DNA from: Ursus arctos
Lineage: Eukaryota > Chordata > Mammalia > Carnivora > Ursidae
Length of the DNA stretch: 64,000 bases
Assembly (NCBI RefSeq): GCF_023065955.2
Contig: NW_026622808.1
Location: 38,142,475 to 38,206,474, forward strand
Reading direction: 5' to 3'
Shown in pieces: positions 36,609 to 49,067 of this stretch (position 1 is the first letter of the stretch; each line of letters starts with the position of its first letter). The notes under the pieces were generated by a model. It did no database searches, was not told where the DNA came from, and saw only the letters and a list, made by a program, of their open reading frames with translations. The position numbers and the translations under genes were made by a program.

Positions 36609-36822
36609 AGGGGCACCTGGGTGGCGCAGTCCGTTAAGCAACCTACCCTTGGTTGTGACTCAGATCCTGATCTCAGAGTTGTAAGATCCAGCCCACACTC
36701 AGCGAGAAGTCTGCTTGAGATTCTCTCTCCCTCTGCCCCTCCCGCTAGTGCTCTCATTCTCTTTCTCTCTCTCTAAAATAAATAAATGAATCTTTTAAAA
36801 AATTAAATAATACAATTAAAAC
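36609..36822 (+). mobile_element. SINEC element
   Basis: Head GGGGCACCTGGGTGGCGCAG, CT-rich part, AATAAATAAATGAATC tail. AATGTTTAT flanks it (36600-36608, 36823-36831). Confidence 0.94.
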
Positions 36823-36831
36823 AATGTTTAT

Positions 36832-37739
36832 GTAGTTAATAGCAGTGCCAGAGTTACAATCCAGATCCCCCTGATACAACCCCAGGGAACGGAGGGTAAC
36901 TCAGTTCCAAGTTTGATCCCTGTCCATCCTCTTTGCTGTTAGATCATTTGGGGACTTGCCTCATCATAAGCTTTTCCCAGCTGGTTCCTCTCTTACCAGG
37001 CCCTCAAGGGCCATGTTCCTAAACTACTCCCCAGATCTTTCTGGTTCTTCTAAAAGGAACTACCCCATTTATGTTTGTCTCAGAGTTTACATTAATACCT
37101 ATAAAGAGGCTGAGCCTGGCTTTCAAAAATGCCACATAATAGGGAAGTTAGAAAGGTAAGTACAATCTCAAAGTAGCTTCTCAGAACTAGACCTTGTCTC
37201 CCCCAATTCCTCTCCTTTCTTAAAGATCCTTAGGGAATGACCTACCTCAGGGAGTTCCACCATCCCGTTATTCCAGTGGTTGAGAATCAACCTCTGGTTC
37301 TCTTCCCATCTTCTAGTCCAGGGTCCCTCTTCCTTGGCCAGCAGAGGGAGGCTCCCACTCTCATCTTTCTTGCATTATTCCTATCCATTGATTGTTGATC
37401 TCTCTCCCCTGAGCCTCAGGCTCTGGGCAAATGACTGGGCAAATGGCTCTTTCAAAGGGGCAGCTCCAGATTAGTATAAACAAACAACTCATCCTAAAAC
37501 TCCCTGCTCAGAGCTGCCACCCTGCTGTGCACAGTCTCCAAGGCAAGAACTCCTCACCTGGCAGAAGGCACACTCCTGGGAAGGGGCTCTAAGCCAGCCC
37601 CACCCAGGTACCTCCACTCCCTCCCCAGCTTCTCCTAGAATTTTCCTCTTGCCACTAACCCTGGTTGAGTTGAAGTTTCGCCTAGGTTTTTCTGCTGACT
37701 TTGAGTCTTCTTTACATGGCCACTTTTATTTCACTCCAG
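36832..37739. other. Unique intronic sequence
   Basis: Somewhat GC-richer than average around 37200-37660. No splice-flanked coding frame seen. Confidence 0.45.
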
Positions 37740-38085
37740 TTCCTCCAACGTGGAACTTTAAATCTTGCTTTCAAATAGACAAACGCAAAAGTGGACAAAT
37801 CTAATAAATAATACATAGGGATACCACAATTGGGTAAGAAAAAACATAAAGGAAAGTAAGGCAATGATTACCATAGAAATTAAGAGAGCAGATCTTTTGG
37901 GGGGAAGAAATGAGTTGGTTTGAACAGGATGAGGGCTTCTGGGGTAACTAGAAAGTTCTAGGTTCTTTCATGAGTGGTGGATTCAAAGGTGTTATAAATT
38001 CATTAGTTGTACATGCATGTGTTTTTAGCTGTTTTCTGTATTTGCATTACACTTAATAAAAATTGTTGCTTTCTTTTTTAAGCTC
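37740..38085 (+). repeat. Old L1-like 3' fragment
   Basis: GGCAATGATTACCATAGAAA, GGAAGAAATGAGTTGG and CATTACACTTAATAAAAATTG are L1 3'-like. Weakly supported. Confidence 0.5.
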
Positions 38086-38429
38086 TCATCCTCTTCAACT
38101 CTACAAACTAAGGATCAACTGGTTTTCTGTAAATAGAGAAATGTACGAGTCTCTTCCCATGTTCCTGTGAGTTCTCATCCCTGCAATAAATGTTTCCTAT
38201 CCAACTCCCATCTGCTTGTCCCGTTCATGAATCAAAGCAGATCTGTTTCAAGACAGAAAGTATGTCTAAGGAAAACTAGGCCTGAGAAAACCTTGGATGA
38301 TGAGGGTTAAAAAAGGCCTGAGTTGTTCCTAGAACTATAACGCTCCTTTTCTTTTATGTCTGTTAGAGTATTTTTAAGAATTACTATGTACAGAGAAGAA
38401 CTTTTTAAAGCAGATGGGGGCAATAATGA

Positions 38430-38550
38430 TGTTATTATTATGACATCTATTGTTACTGTGTACCCAGGACTAAGTACTTAATGAACTTCATCAGATTTAA
38501 TCCTTACAATAACCTTAGGAGATAGATACGATTTTCTTTAATAATTCTAC
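38430..38550 (-). repeat. MIR fragment
   Basis: GTACCCAGGACTAAGTACTT and ATCCTTACAATAACCTTAGG are the MIR distal part in reverse. Confidence 0.65.
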
Positions 38551-38584
38551 ATGATGTGTAGTGCTTTTACTCTGAAAAGCCAAC

Positions 38585-38795
38585 TGATGCTCACCTCTGG
38601 ACCTCTGCATGTGCTATTCCCTCTACCAACAATGCTCTTTCCCCCACCATTTTTGCCTGACTGGCTCCTGCTCCTCCTTCAGGTCTTAGCTTAAATGTTA
38701 CACACTCCTCATTCCACCATTAGTCTTCTTTCACTTTTTGGTACCCCTTTAAAAATATTTCCAACACATTCCACATTCATAAAAGCAATTGTCCA
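38585..38795 (+). repeat. L2 fragment
   Basis: CCTCTGCATGTGCTATTCCC, TTCAGGTCTTAGCTTAAATG and CCTCATTCCACCATTAGTC follow L2. Confidence 0.75.
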
Positions 38796-40190
38796 GTTCC
38801 TCATTTCCTGATCGCAGCTATGGTAAAATCTTCCAAAAGTGATAGATCATCCTGATGGCTGAGCCATCCTGGAATTCTTTTCAATAAATACCCAGCTGGA
38901 ATAAGGCAATCTATCTTGAGATACACATACATTTTGAAAAGGAACCATGAAAAAGCAAGTAATTGATACATGGGCCTGCCAGAAAAAAATTTTTCTTGTT
39001 AATTACTACAAAGAATAAAGAAAATAATGGTGCCAAATCACGAGTGGCAACCTTCGGCTGGGAAGGGAAAAAACCTGCCCTCCATGCAAAGATAAGGCCA
39101 AAGAAAAGAATCTTAATTTCTCAGCAAAATAGCTATATATGGGCTTTGGTCAGGTCATGTTTTAATTACAATCTTTAAGCAATAGTAAAGATGGCAAACA
39201 AAATGCTTCACACCAGAGAAGAAAGAATAATACTAGCTGCATGCACTTAGTCCAGTGAGGAAGCATACAGAGAGTTTCTAGAGTTTATTTCATAGCTAAA
39301 ATTTATGTTTAGCTTGGTTTTGTGGCTGCCTCTGCAGCCTGTATGTGCAAGGCATTATAAATACTATTCAGGGGTCCTGCCTCCATTCCACACCCCATAG
39401 CATCAATCAAATTAACCAAGTAGCCTTCAAAGTACTTTTGGAGGGTGCTCTGTGGCCCAAACCAGCTGCAGGTAAACCACTTGGCCACAGGAGCCATGCC
39501 ATTTCCTCCTTAGTCTCCTCACTCCCATGGCCTCCAGTCTGGAGACAGCGTCCAACCTCTCGATTTACGGGAACCCCTTGCCCACCTCCTGCGCGTAGGT
39601 ATGCAAGGCCATATTTAGCTCAACCTACCCATAGTTCATTTCACCCAACCAGGTGAAGCCAGACACCAAGGGAGCACAAAGAAGAAAAGGCTTTCTGTCT
39701 CAAGTATCTGTCTGTGTGAAGTTAGTGGCTTTTTAAAGGCTACCACTTTGGTGCCTACGTGTCAAATTCTTTGGGTGTTTAATTTAGAGGTGGAAAATAT
39801 AGTCATCTAATGCCAGCACGCAGAATTAAGAAGGCTATGATGTTTCAAGTAGAAAATAAAACAACCTGGGAATGGATATACACGTGTGTGCATATGTATC
39901 TATAGACATGCATATATACCATATGTGCATGTGTGCTCAAACAATGAGGATATGGCTTACTGCCAAACATTAAGAAAAGTTTTAAAAATTTACGATGCTT
40001 GGAAAAAGTGTATGAAGACATAAATCTTAGATTTTTCTCCCAATCAGTGCTAAACTACCAGAACAGGCATGCAAATCTTTAATAAAGTATAATCCAAAGA
40101 ATTGAGAGTTTAACAGAAAACCTAAAATTAACAATGGCCTCAACAATCATATCAGAAAATGACTATTTAGTCAATACTAACTACAGCATT
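38796..40190. other. Unique intronic sequence
   Basis: Contains unassigned open frames on both strands at 39309-39656; no splice sites or family match support either. A TATGTGCATGTGTG-type stretch is near 39880-39940. Confidence 0.4.
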
Positions 40191-40194
40191 GATG

Positions 40195-40415
40195 ATGATG
40201 GCAAAAGTAATTGTGTCTGTCACTTTCTGAGCACATTCCATGCACAAAGAACTGAGGTAATGACTTTACATTGAGATGTCACTGGTTCATGCAAGTGTGT
40301 GAGGTAGTCAGTCTTCTTATCCCTTTTTTAAAGAGGAGAAAATTGAGGCACAGCAAGATTAAGAAATCTCAATATCACCCAGCCATAGAGTGGAAGGAGG
40401 GGGGAACAGATTACA
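40195..40415 (-). repeat. MIR SINE
   Basis: CTGAGCACATTCCATGCACA, GGAGAAAATTGAGGCACAGC and ATCACCCAGCCATAGAGTGG follow reverse MIR. Confidence 0.75.
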
Positions 40416-42831
40416 GCCCTGTGTAACTATAGATTACATAGTAAAAAGTGATGGCCATTGATACGCAGCCTCCCCTACGAAATGGGAAGTGGGAATGGAA
40501 CAAAAACCAAATCCAGAATAAGAAAGAAAATCAGGAAGAACTCAGGGAATTTTCTAGACAATGTAGGCCTCTAAGGAATCAATGTCATCCACAATTATGG
40601 CATAATCCGTAATTATGGCAACATAAAGTTTTTGTGTAGTTGTAAATGATTTAGCATCTTTCATTGTATAGAAGCAGTCATTCGAGAAGTTGGAAACTCA
40701 ATCAGTGTATTATTCATATGATGCCTAAAAACTAGCTTGCTTCATTTCAAAATTTAAAAATGTGGTCTGAGAAAAAAAAGGTCAGTTGACAAAATATGCC
40801 AGAACTTTCCCATTTCCATGCAAATTGTACATCATCCTTATTCTAAGGAGTCACCTTGGAGGCTGTTAGTTATTCCGAAGAGCCAGGCTTTTCTCCAAGA
40901 CAACTTGGGAAACTAGCCTTTGGAATCATTTCCAAAGTCTGGCACAGTTTTGTGACAAAGCATCTTCCCAGCAGCATAACTTAATAGTCACATGTCTTTC
41001 AGAACCAAGTCTGGGGAATAAGGCTGCTGATCAGAATAGGAAACTCTGGTTTTAGGAAAAAAACTTGTGTTGTGATTACAAAAGAGTAAGGTCTCTGGTG
41101 TGGCCTTTTAAATGGCCAGGGGAGCTCCAGAAAGCTTTTGAGTAATGGCTGCCGTGCAGGGAAATGTACATGAGTTCCACTGGGTGACGGCTGAGAAGGG
41201 AAGTATGCATTTGGAAATGACAGTGTCAAAACTAGCCTATTTAAGATGGTGGCAATGATGCAGCCATCATACTCACACTGACAGTGCTCCCTCCGTGGTG
41301 CCTGGCACACAGCAGGTGCCCACCGCACAGTTATGAATGACTCTGAGACTCCACCCATCTGTCAGTTAAACAATAAACTTATTCCTAATGAGAAAATTCT
41401 CCATTCTTACAACAGTTATTGGATCAAAGACCTGAACACTCACAATGGTATGGCTTCACTGCAGAACTAAAATAGGAAGAAAAACCTGCTCTAAGGGTCT
41501 CCTGCTCATTTTGCCACCTTTCCCCAGATGTTTCCAGTCTGCAGACTGTTTCCTAAATGTGTGCATATAGGGTGCCTGCCACACAAGGCAGTCACTCTGA
41601 GGGCAGTGTGGAATGAGGTTTCCTCTGGCCCCCTCACTATGCTGCCCACCCTGCTCTCAGACAGCCACTCCAAGCAGCTTCCAATGAGGATGGCTCCCCC
41701 CTGCAGCTGAAGTGAGGAAGAAAAATAACCAGGGTAGAGCTCTAAAGATGCACATCTTCAGGTGCCAACAAGAATGCCTCCTGCAGGAAAAGCCTGTTCA
41801 AAGAAGCCTCATAATAAGATCTAGATGATATACTCTCTATTGTCTGATTATTCAGCCATTTATTTATCCCACAGTTATTAATAATTAATAAATCATTATC
41901 TTATTACCTATTGGAACTGAAAATAGCAGCATTAAGACCTAGGCCCTCACTTCCAAGGAGGTCACCACAGAGTCCTATTTGGAACACACTCTCCCTGCTC
42001 TCTCCGAGCCCCCAGCATGCACTGCTGACCAGTTGCACAATCCTCTTTCCTCCAGGACACAGCTCCCCAGTCCTTTTCTCTCTGTACCAGGCAGCAGCTC
42101 CCAATCCACAGAAATGCCATGGGAACTTATTTTCTATTCTGCTTACATATCATAATTCATTTATTCAGGTAGCCAAAAATATTTATTAAATCCCTACCGA
42201 GGGCCAACCCTGTTCTACTTGCCTTCACCTCTGAGCAGTTTGACCCTAGTACTTTGGGAATCCATGTATGAACCACTCAGTAGAGTCTTACACAGTCACA
42301 AATGTCCATTCACATAACATTAGTGGGGTTTGCTTTATAATTTGGGGGGACATGTAAGTATTTTTTATCTCTTTATCTTACAGAACTATAATTGTACCAG
42401 ATGATGGAAAAGCCCTGCAGAGGGTCACTGCCTCTCACATAAAGAATGCTTGTGGACAGTTCAGGTGAAATTGTGCCAATAAATACAACAGTGGCAAAAA
42501 ATAATAAGTGATTTTAGATATAACTAATTAAACAAAATAAACATCATAATTAGACATCTTGACTATTTTATCTATACCCCCCTGTAAGTTTATATATTCA
42601 AACTTGAAAAATTTTTGTGAAATTTTTCTTTGAGAAATAATAGATGGCTATATAATCAGGGTACTTATATTTGAGTATGTACAGTGACATTTTCTAACTC
42701 ATAAATGATGGAAGAAAGTGCTCATCAGAACCAGAGAAAGGGCCCAGCCCTCAGCCTGAAAACATTTGCAGGGAATGCCAACAAAGCTGCAGGAGATGGC
42801 TTAGGTGGAAAAACTCAGGCTGCCTTTGCTT
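40416..42831. other. Unique intronic sequence
   Basis: About 2.4 kb with only weak old-repeat traces (GTGCCTGGCACACAGCAGG near 41299, AATATTTATTAAATCCCTACC near 42178). No gene seen. Confidence 0.45.
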
Positions 42832-42846
42832 AGAATGTTCATCTTC

Positions 42847-43096
42847 GGCGGGGGGGAGGTAAACAGAAGGGGGAATGAACCATGAGAGACTGTGGACTCT
42901 GGGAAACAAACTGAGGGCTTCAGAGGGGAGGGGGGTAGGGGATTGGGATAGGCCGGTGATGGGTATTAAGGAGGGCACATACTGCATGGTACACTGGATG
43001 TTATATTCAAGTAATGAATCATGGAACATTGCATCAAGAACTGAGGATGTACTGTATGGTGACTAATATAACAAAATAAATATTATTTAAAAAAAA
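42847..43096 (+). mobile_element. Young L1, 3' UTR only, with 15-bp target duplication
   Basis: A very short insertion: GGGAGGTAAACAGAAGGGGG, GAACCATGAGAGACTGTGG, GGTGACTAATATAAC and an A tail. AGAATGTTCATCTTC stands at 42832-42846 and 43097-43111. Confidence 0.95.
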
Positions 43097-43111
43097 AGAA
43101 TGTTCATCTTC

Positions 43112-45364
43112 TGAACTTGTACTGCTACCTAGTCCAACCTATAAAAAAAAATCTCTTTGGGCTATATTCCCTCGTCTCCTAGTATGTCTTACATTGTGGT
43201 ATCTTTATGGTTTTGTCTGTCCATGAGACAGGGTGAGGGAGAAGCAAGAACCTAGTCCTAGAAACCCAGGGGTTTAGTACAAAACCTGACACAAATGGCT
43301 GTGGAATGAAGAAATATATAAATGAAACTTGTGTTTCATAAGCATTTAAAATATAGAGATATGTATGACCTTTTTTTTATGTGGGGATAAAACAAGCCTG
43401 AAAAATTAAAAACATTACAAAACCTGTTACAACTGAAAGGAGGGTCCTCCTATTGCCTACAATATACCTCCCAGACTTCCTAGCCCCTAAAGATGCACTT
43501 CTAACTACCACTCTGTCTTAAACATTGGACTCTAGTGTACATGTGGCAATTCCTGTGAAGTGAAACTTTATCCAGGTGACCAAGCCACAGTCTAGTACGG
43601 CCTTAATCCCCCATTTAGAGTAAGAGGCAAAATAACCTTGAAAGATGACTAAAAGGTAAAGCTATCATTAAGCCAGGTTAAGAGAGGTGCAGTTCATTCA
43701 GAAATTATAGGCCCATTTATGATCAGACTCAGGCATCCAGGAGACATACATACATTTCAAGGTTATATTGTTTAACTGTTAACATGTTCAAATTTGCGGT
43801 TTTCTAATTTCTCATAAGGATCCTTTCACAGCCAAAAAAGTACAACCAAAATAAAAACAAGCTTGTTGGTAATGACACAGGGACACTCTGTGCTTCATTT
43901 GCAACCCGTATAATTGATTTTGACAGCATAGCAGGAACCTAAGGCACTATCGTCCACACTGCCAATGAACGGCTTTAGTAGGAAGAGGGCAAAACTGTGT
44001 GCAAATGAGAATTGACAACGGATACCTAAAAAAAATGCAATTTTATATTTAAGGCTGGAATAATTTCCACATCTTCCTCCAAAACATTCTTCATCTAATT
44101 TGGATTTGGGGCATAACATAATGTGAGTTTATAATCAGAAGTCAATGTAGATCCCAAAGTCAAGAAGTGACAGAAGGAAATATCACTATGCCTGTCATAG
44201 TTTTCAAGTTTGCTTCACATCAACTTTTTTAATAAGCTGCAATTTTTAAAAGGTATATCAGAAGTAGAATTTTCTTGGCCAATCATTCTAATAAAACTGC
44301 TTTTTCATCAAGTGGCAGCCACAAAGCCATTGCAAGATGCCCAGGTGAATTCTTATTCAGCAAAGATAATTTTATGCTTAATAAAGTGTCACTACAGAGT
44401 TTTTTCAACCTCCAACTGTAATCAAAGAGCTGATTGCATATCTCAGTTACCAGCACTGTGAATTGTCTAGATCAGCATTTACCCAAGTTCATAAAATACT
44501 AACTCTTGGCAATGTTAATAGATGTTCCAGGGGAAAAAACTGTTTTTGTTAAACTATTTGGAAACATTTTGGATTAAAGAACATTAAATTTGACTATAGA
44601 ACTTCTCAGAGTCTTTACTATGCTAATATGCATGGTGGCTTTCCAAGTGAAGAATAGAGTATGTATTATTTTCCAAAAGCATTTGACAAATGGAACCCTT
44701 TCTTCTAGTGGTATCTCATAGAACTTCACTTTGATAAACTTTTTCGGAAATGTGAACCTAGATAGTATCAACCGGTTTTTGTCAAATTAGTCTCTTTTCA
44801 TTTTCCCACAGTTCATTATGACCCACATAGTTGATGGGGGAAATAGCCTCTATGACATAGTGGCTTATTAAAATAATAGTCTACTTCACCAACAATTACG
44901 TTTAAAAGCCACATAGCTCCTGCCCTTGAGAAAGAAGTCTGTAACCCAGGTGGCTAAATTCTGAGGAGTTTCTGCATTGTGTATCTTGTGTCCAGGCTGT
45001 CACTGTTCTAATCTTTATCTTTTACTTAAAAAGTAGCAACTGGTGAACGTGTTATTATAACTGACTATTCTGAAGAAAGAAAACGTAATGTTTTAGTGCA
45101 CACTACAAAAGTCTTCTCAAAATGGCAGGCGTGGCACTTCAGATAGAGAACAGAAAGAGTTTAGAATAAATGATACTTAAAGCCAAATAACATATTACAG
45201 GGCTGGTACTGAAGGAGACCAGTGGATTCCCAGCTGGAGGATGCCCTTGCCACTGATGTGGGTGCTCCACTGGGGCAGCAGCATCCCCAGTTGTCCACGA
45301 GTTGCCCTCTTGGATGGCACCTTTAATCATCACATGCAGGCACATATCAGTGAGCCTCAGGATG
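43112..45364. other. Repeat-poor unique intronic sequence
   Basis: About 2.25 kb without a recognised transposon. Short open frames carry no coding character. The part 45190-45345 has a 68-codon minus-strand frame without support. Confidence 0.45.
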
Positions 45365-45540
45365 CCAGGATTTCAGAGTTGACAGTGGCCTTACCCCAGT
45401 ACAAGCCTCTTGTTTTGTAGATAAGAAAACAGGCTCGAAGAGGAAAAAAAAAAATCACTTGCCCAAGGTCACATGGCTAATTAGTGATTGAGCCTAGACT
45501 AGAACCCAGATCCCCAACTCCCCTGGTACTCTCATCCCTC
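45365..45540 (-). repeat. MIR SINE
   Basis: GATAAGAAAACAGGCTCGAAG, CACTTGCCCAAGGTCACATGG and AACCCAGATCCCCAACTCC follow reverse MIR. The 164-codon plus frame at 45484-45978 starts in this repeat and is not taken as a gene. Confidence 0.85.
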
Positions 45541-46134
45541 ACTCACTCAAATCCTTGTAGCCCATGGCAGAACTGTGATTCAGATAGGCTTCTGGAAGCT
45601 TCTGCTCTGGCTTGCCAGAGCCAAGGCTCCAGCTGTAGACACACTCTCATGGTTACCTCTTTCCAATGGTCTTCTATTCGAGAGCAAGCAGCCGCCAAGG
45701 AACATGTAATCTGGTTCACCTGCAGAAGCTGCGGCAAGTCAGATGCCAGGGAAGGACATCTTTACTCAGAAGAAAAGGTCTTGAGATATTCAAGGGTAAA
45801 GAATCTTGTCTTACCAACTGTTAAATTCCAGCACGTAGCACAGTACCTGGTACAAAGACCAAGTCCTCAAAAAACATCAGTGGAACTACTTCAGAACTCA
45901 GGGAAGACCTCTGCATGCCATGAAGAAGCATTTCAGTCTATCTCATTATTTAAAAGAAACTTAAACACTATCCCATAAATTCATATGAAGCCTCTTTACC
46001 CAAGTTTATGCTACCTAATTTTTTCTATTTTTGGAGTAGCCTGACCATTGTTTTCATTATTGCCATAGTTACTGGGATTAGTGAGCATATAAAGAAACAG
46101 TTTGCACAGGAGAGAGGGATGTCCCACTCAAGAC
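45541..46134. other. Unique intronic sequence
   Basis: An L2-like trace (CAGCACGTAGCACAGTACCTGG) lies near 45830. No gene accepted. Confidence 0.4.
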
Positions 46135-46270
46135 TGAGACCTGAGAAAGAATACCAGCTCTTTCTCTTGTTTCAAATCACCAAGTCTCAATCTTCTCAAC
46201 TGTACAATGGTTCCAAAGATGGTAGCTACCTCATTCATTTCTCAGGAAGATTAAACAAGTCAATATGTAT
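46135..46270 (+). repeat. MIR fragment
   Basis: AGTCTCAATCTTCTCAACTG, GGTAGCTACCTCATTCATTT and GAAGATTAAACAAGTCAATATG match the MIR distal half. Confidence 0.65.
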
Positions 46271-46319
46271 AGAGAGCAACTTGGCCAACTAGAATTTGTT
46301 ATTAACAGCTGCTTGTATT

Positions 46320-46508
46320 TTTCTTAAGATTTTGTTTATTTATTTGACACAGAGAGAAAGAGAGTGAGCACACAAATAGGCAGAGCGAGAGGGAGAAGCA
46401 GGCTCCCTGCTGAGCAGAGAGCCTGGGGTGGGGCTGCATCCCAGGATCCTGGTAATATGACCTGAGCCTAAGGCAGACACTTAACCAATTGAGCCACTCA
46501 GGCACCCC
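46320..46508 (-). mobile_element. SINEC element (minus orientation) with exact duplication
   Basis: AAGATTTTGTTTATTTATTTG at the tail side and GAGCCACTCAGGCACCCC at the head. AACAGCTGCTTGTATT is exact at 46304-46319 and 46509-46524. Confidence 0.96.
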
Positions 46509-46619
46509 AACAGCTGCTTGTATTGAAAAGAAGTGTGAAGCTGGGTAGGCAAGAGTCCTGACATCAGCGGCATGTGTCTGCCATGGTCATCAAAGAAGAG
46601 AGCACCACATGCATATCAG

Positions 46620-47000
46620 ATAGTCACTGGAGATGATATGGTACGCTGCCCAGATTCCTCTTCAGGACTAAGGCATTCCTTCCCCAGCTGCTGCATGGAT
46701 GTGCCTTCCAGGGTTATGCCCTCCCTAGGGGTTGCCCATATCCACTCACTTGTTGATGAGAGTAACAAAGGCTCAGCCCTCTCTTCTCAGTTGGGGTCAA
46801 TTCCCTCCAAATGGCCACCCCAACTCCATGGAGTGCTGATGGGAAATGCTGAGCCTCCCTTGCAACTATGTTCCAGTTCAGCTTCTCCAGTGCCTAGTCC
46901 TGCTTCTCTTCCTTCCTGAGAATGCCCCCTCTCCCTCCCAGTAGATCTCCTGCATGTTAATCTCACTCTCAGTTTCTCAGGGAATTCAACCAAAGACATT
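46620..47000 (+). repeat. LTR-like ancient repeat
   Basis: The 3' part (TCCTGCATGTTAATCTCACT, then TCAGTTTCTCAGGGAATTC, CCAAAGACATT) resembles a common mammalian LTR-type end. The 115-codon plus frame here is discounted for that reason. Confidence 0.5.
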
Positions 47001-47389
47001 ATCCTTGGAATAGTTCATTGCTCAATAAAAAGAATCAGCTAATATTCTAATAGTTGACATATCTAAGCAATCTATACTTCTTTTCCATGATAAGAGACTT
47101 TCTGAGTTGTTTTACAGGTGACATCCCTTTGTTGGATGAGGAAGGTGGCAAAGATACAAATAACTTAAACTGATCTTTATTTAGCATCTAAAAAGTCCTA
47201 AGCTACGTAGTCTGTTCTCACAATTTTCTTCACCACGATTGCTACTTTTTTAGTTATTCTAATTTTAAAGACATAAAAGAATCACAGAAGATGATAGAAT
47301 ACCCTGTTCATAAACTTTCCATAAAGCTTAGTTTATTGTAAGGAATCATTTATGTCATCTTAAATGGCCAATCGAATATCCACTGCTGA
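47001..47389. other. Unique intronic sequence
   Basis: Nothing recognised. Confidence 0.45.
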
Positions 47390-47645
47390 AAGAGCATAGG
47401 CCCAACCTTGGGGCTTATGGGTTAATGGTTCAAATCCTACCAAAGGTAGACATATCCTATGGAACCAGTGGGCTATACAAAGGGCATCGGACGAGGATGC
47501 AAAAGGCCTGGGATCTGGTCTCCCTTCTGCCAATAACTCCCTCTGAATCTTGGGCAGTTTATGTGCCTTTACTGGGCCCTACTTCCCTCATCAGCAAAGC
47601 AAGGGGCTTGTATTAAATAAAAGCTAAGGTCCTTCCTAGTAAGAA
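47390..47645 (+). repeat. MIR-like SINE
   Basis: AAGAGCATAGGCCCAACC, GGTTCAAATCCTACC, GAATCTTGGGCAGTTTATGTG and CTTCCCTCATCAGCAAAGC fit MIR with an inserted stretch or second copy. Confidence 0.6.
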
Positions 47646-48574
47646 AAACTTACGATTGGTTAACCTTGCAGGGTTTTTCCAGGCAGCATAGCTAAGTAAG
47701 ATGTAGAGAGAAAGTGTAATACCAGAGAAGAAATTAAAAGTGTCATAAATTCAAATTACCAACTTCCCAAATGTGTATTACAGGAGAGACTATTAAATGA
47801 CTAGGAACAGATTTTATAGTTGTATTTTCCTTTTGCAAGATTTCCATCTAAATCATTGCCCATGTCATTGATTGTCATTTCCTTAATCTGGAGTGTTTGA
47901 ATATACAGCTTAGCAATGCTTTGGACAAGCCATAAGTCAAAGTTAACATTTTAAAAAAATTAACCATGCCCAGGTCTCTGCCTTGCATAGAGACATGCTG
48001 AAATACCAACATCTATTAGAAAGAGGTTATTGATGTTGAGGTGACATGCACTGTGATTTGCAGGTGCCCCTCTGACTAACCTCTGGTGGCCATATCTCAG
48101 GGTAAACGTACCATAATTACCCTGGCCAGGAAGAGCTGGTTTAACTGTACTGGCTCTTTTGATGCCTGTTGAACATGACTGCCCTTTAGGGATTTCCAGG
48201 GCCGATGTGTATAAGTTATCATGTGAATTCTAGCTTTGAAAAAAATAAATAAGGTATGCTATCAGAATTATTTTTTTCTTTCAATCCCCCTTGCTTTCAA
48301 AGTGTAGGTTCTTCAGTAATACCTTCATTGTACCTACTTTGAAAATTATACCGCACTTCTATAGATTCAAGCAGAATGGAAAGACATATAGATGCTCCCA
48401 AGCACTCACCCTAAACGCCTCTTTTCTCAGTGGCTTTTAAAGCACAACTTCTGGTTCAGAAATTTTTGCCTGGGGAAGCAATTATTTCAGTTTCCAGAAG
48501 CTGAGTCTGTCCTTCACAGGAAAAACTCTTATGCTCTAGTACCTCCTCAAAGCTTCACCTTTAATGAGACCTAT
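47646..48574. other. Unique intronic sequence
   Basis: No gene or clear repeat. Confidence 0.45.
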
Positions 48575-48730
48575 GATTGCAGATGAGTCAGTGAACAACT
48601 GTTTCAGGCTCAGTTTCCCCATCTATAAAATAAAAACACAAAACTTGCCTCACCCAATCTTCAAGGTCAATGGGAGGATCCAGACTGAAGATCATCCCAT
48701 GGAAGCACTTTGAGAAGCACCCAGGACTCT
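48575..48730 (+). repeat. MIR fragment
   Basis: GCTCAGTTTCCCCATCTATAA and AACTTGCCTCACCCAATCTTC with GAAGCACTTTGAGAAGC match the MIR distal half. Confidence 0.7.
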
Positions 48731-48873
48731 TGCTGAAATGCGTGGTTGTTGTTGTTGACTAACCTGATCATCTGCAGTGATTTTTAAAAAACATATTAAA
48801 ATGATGTCTCCAATTTATTACACAATTCTTACCTCAAAGTAAGCCCAGAGGTCAGAGTTAAAGGTAAACAGAG

Positions 48874-49056
48874 AGGGTACCTGGGTGGCTCAGTTGGTTA
48901 AGCCTTTAGCTCAGGTCATGATCCCAGGGTCCCGGGATTGAACCCCACCTTGGGCTCTTGGCTCAGTGGGGAGCCTGCTTCTCTCTCTCCCTCTGCCTGC
49001 TGCTCCCCATGCTTGTGCTCTCTCTCAAATAAAGAAATAAAATCTTTTTAAAAAAT
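48874..49056 (+). mobile_element. SINEC element
   Basis: Head GGTACCTGGGTGGCTCAGTT, CCGGGATTGAACCCCACC, CT-rich part, A tail. GGTAAACAGAG at 48863-48873 and 49057-49067. Confidence 0.95.
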
Positions 49057-49067
49057 GGTAAACAGAG

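Noticed and set aside
45484..45978. 164-codon plus-strand open frame
   Set aside because: It starts inside a MIR and continues through an L2-like trace; no splice sites, no recognisable family.
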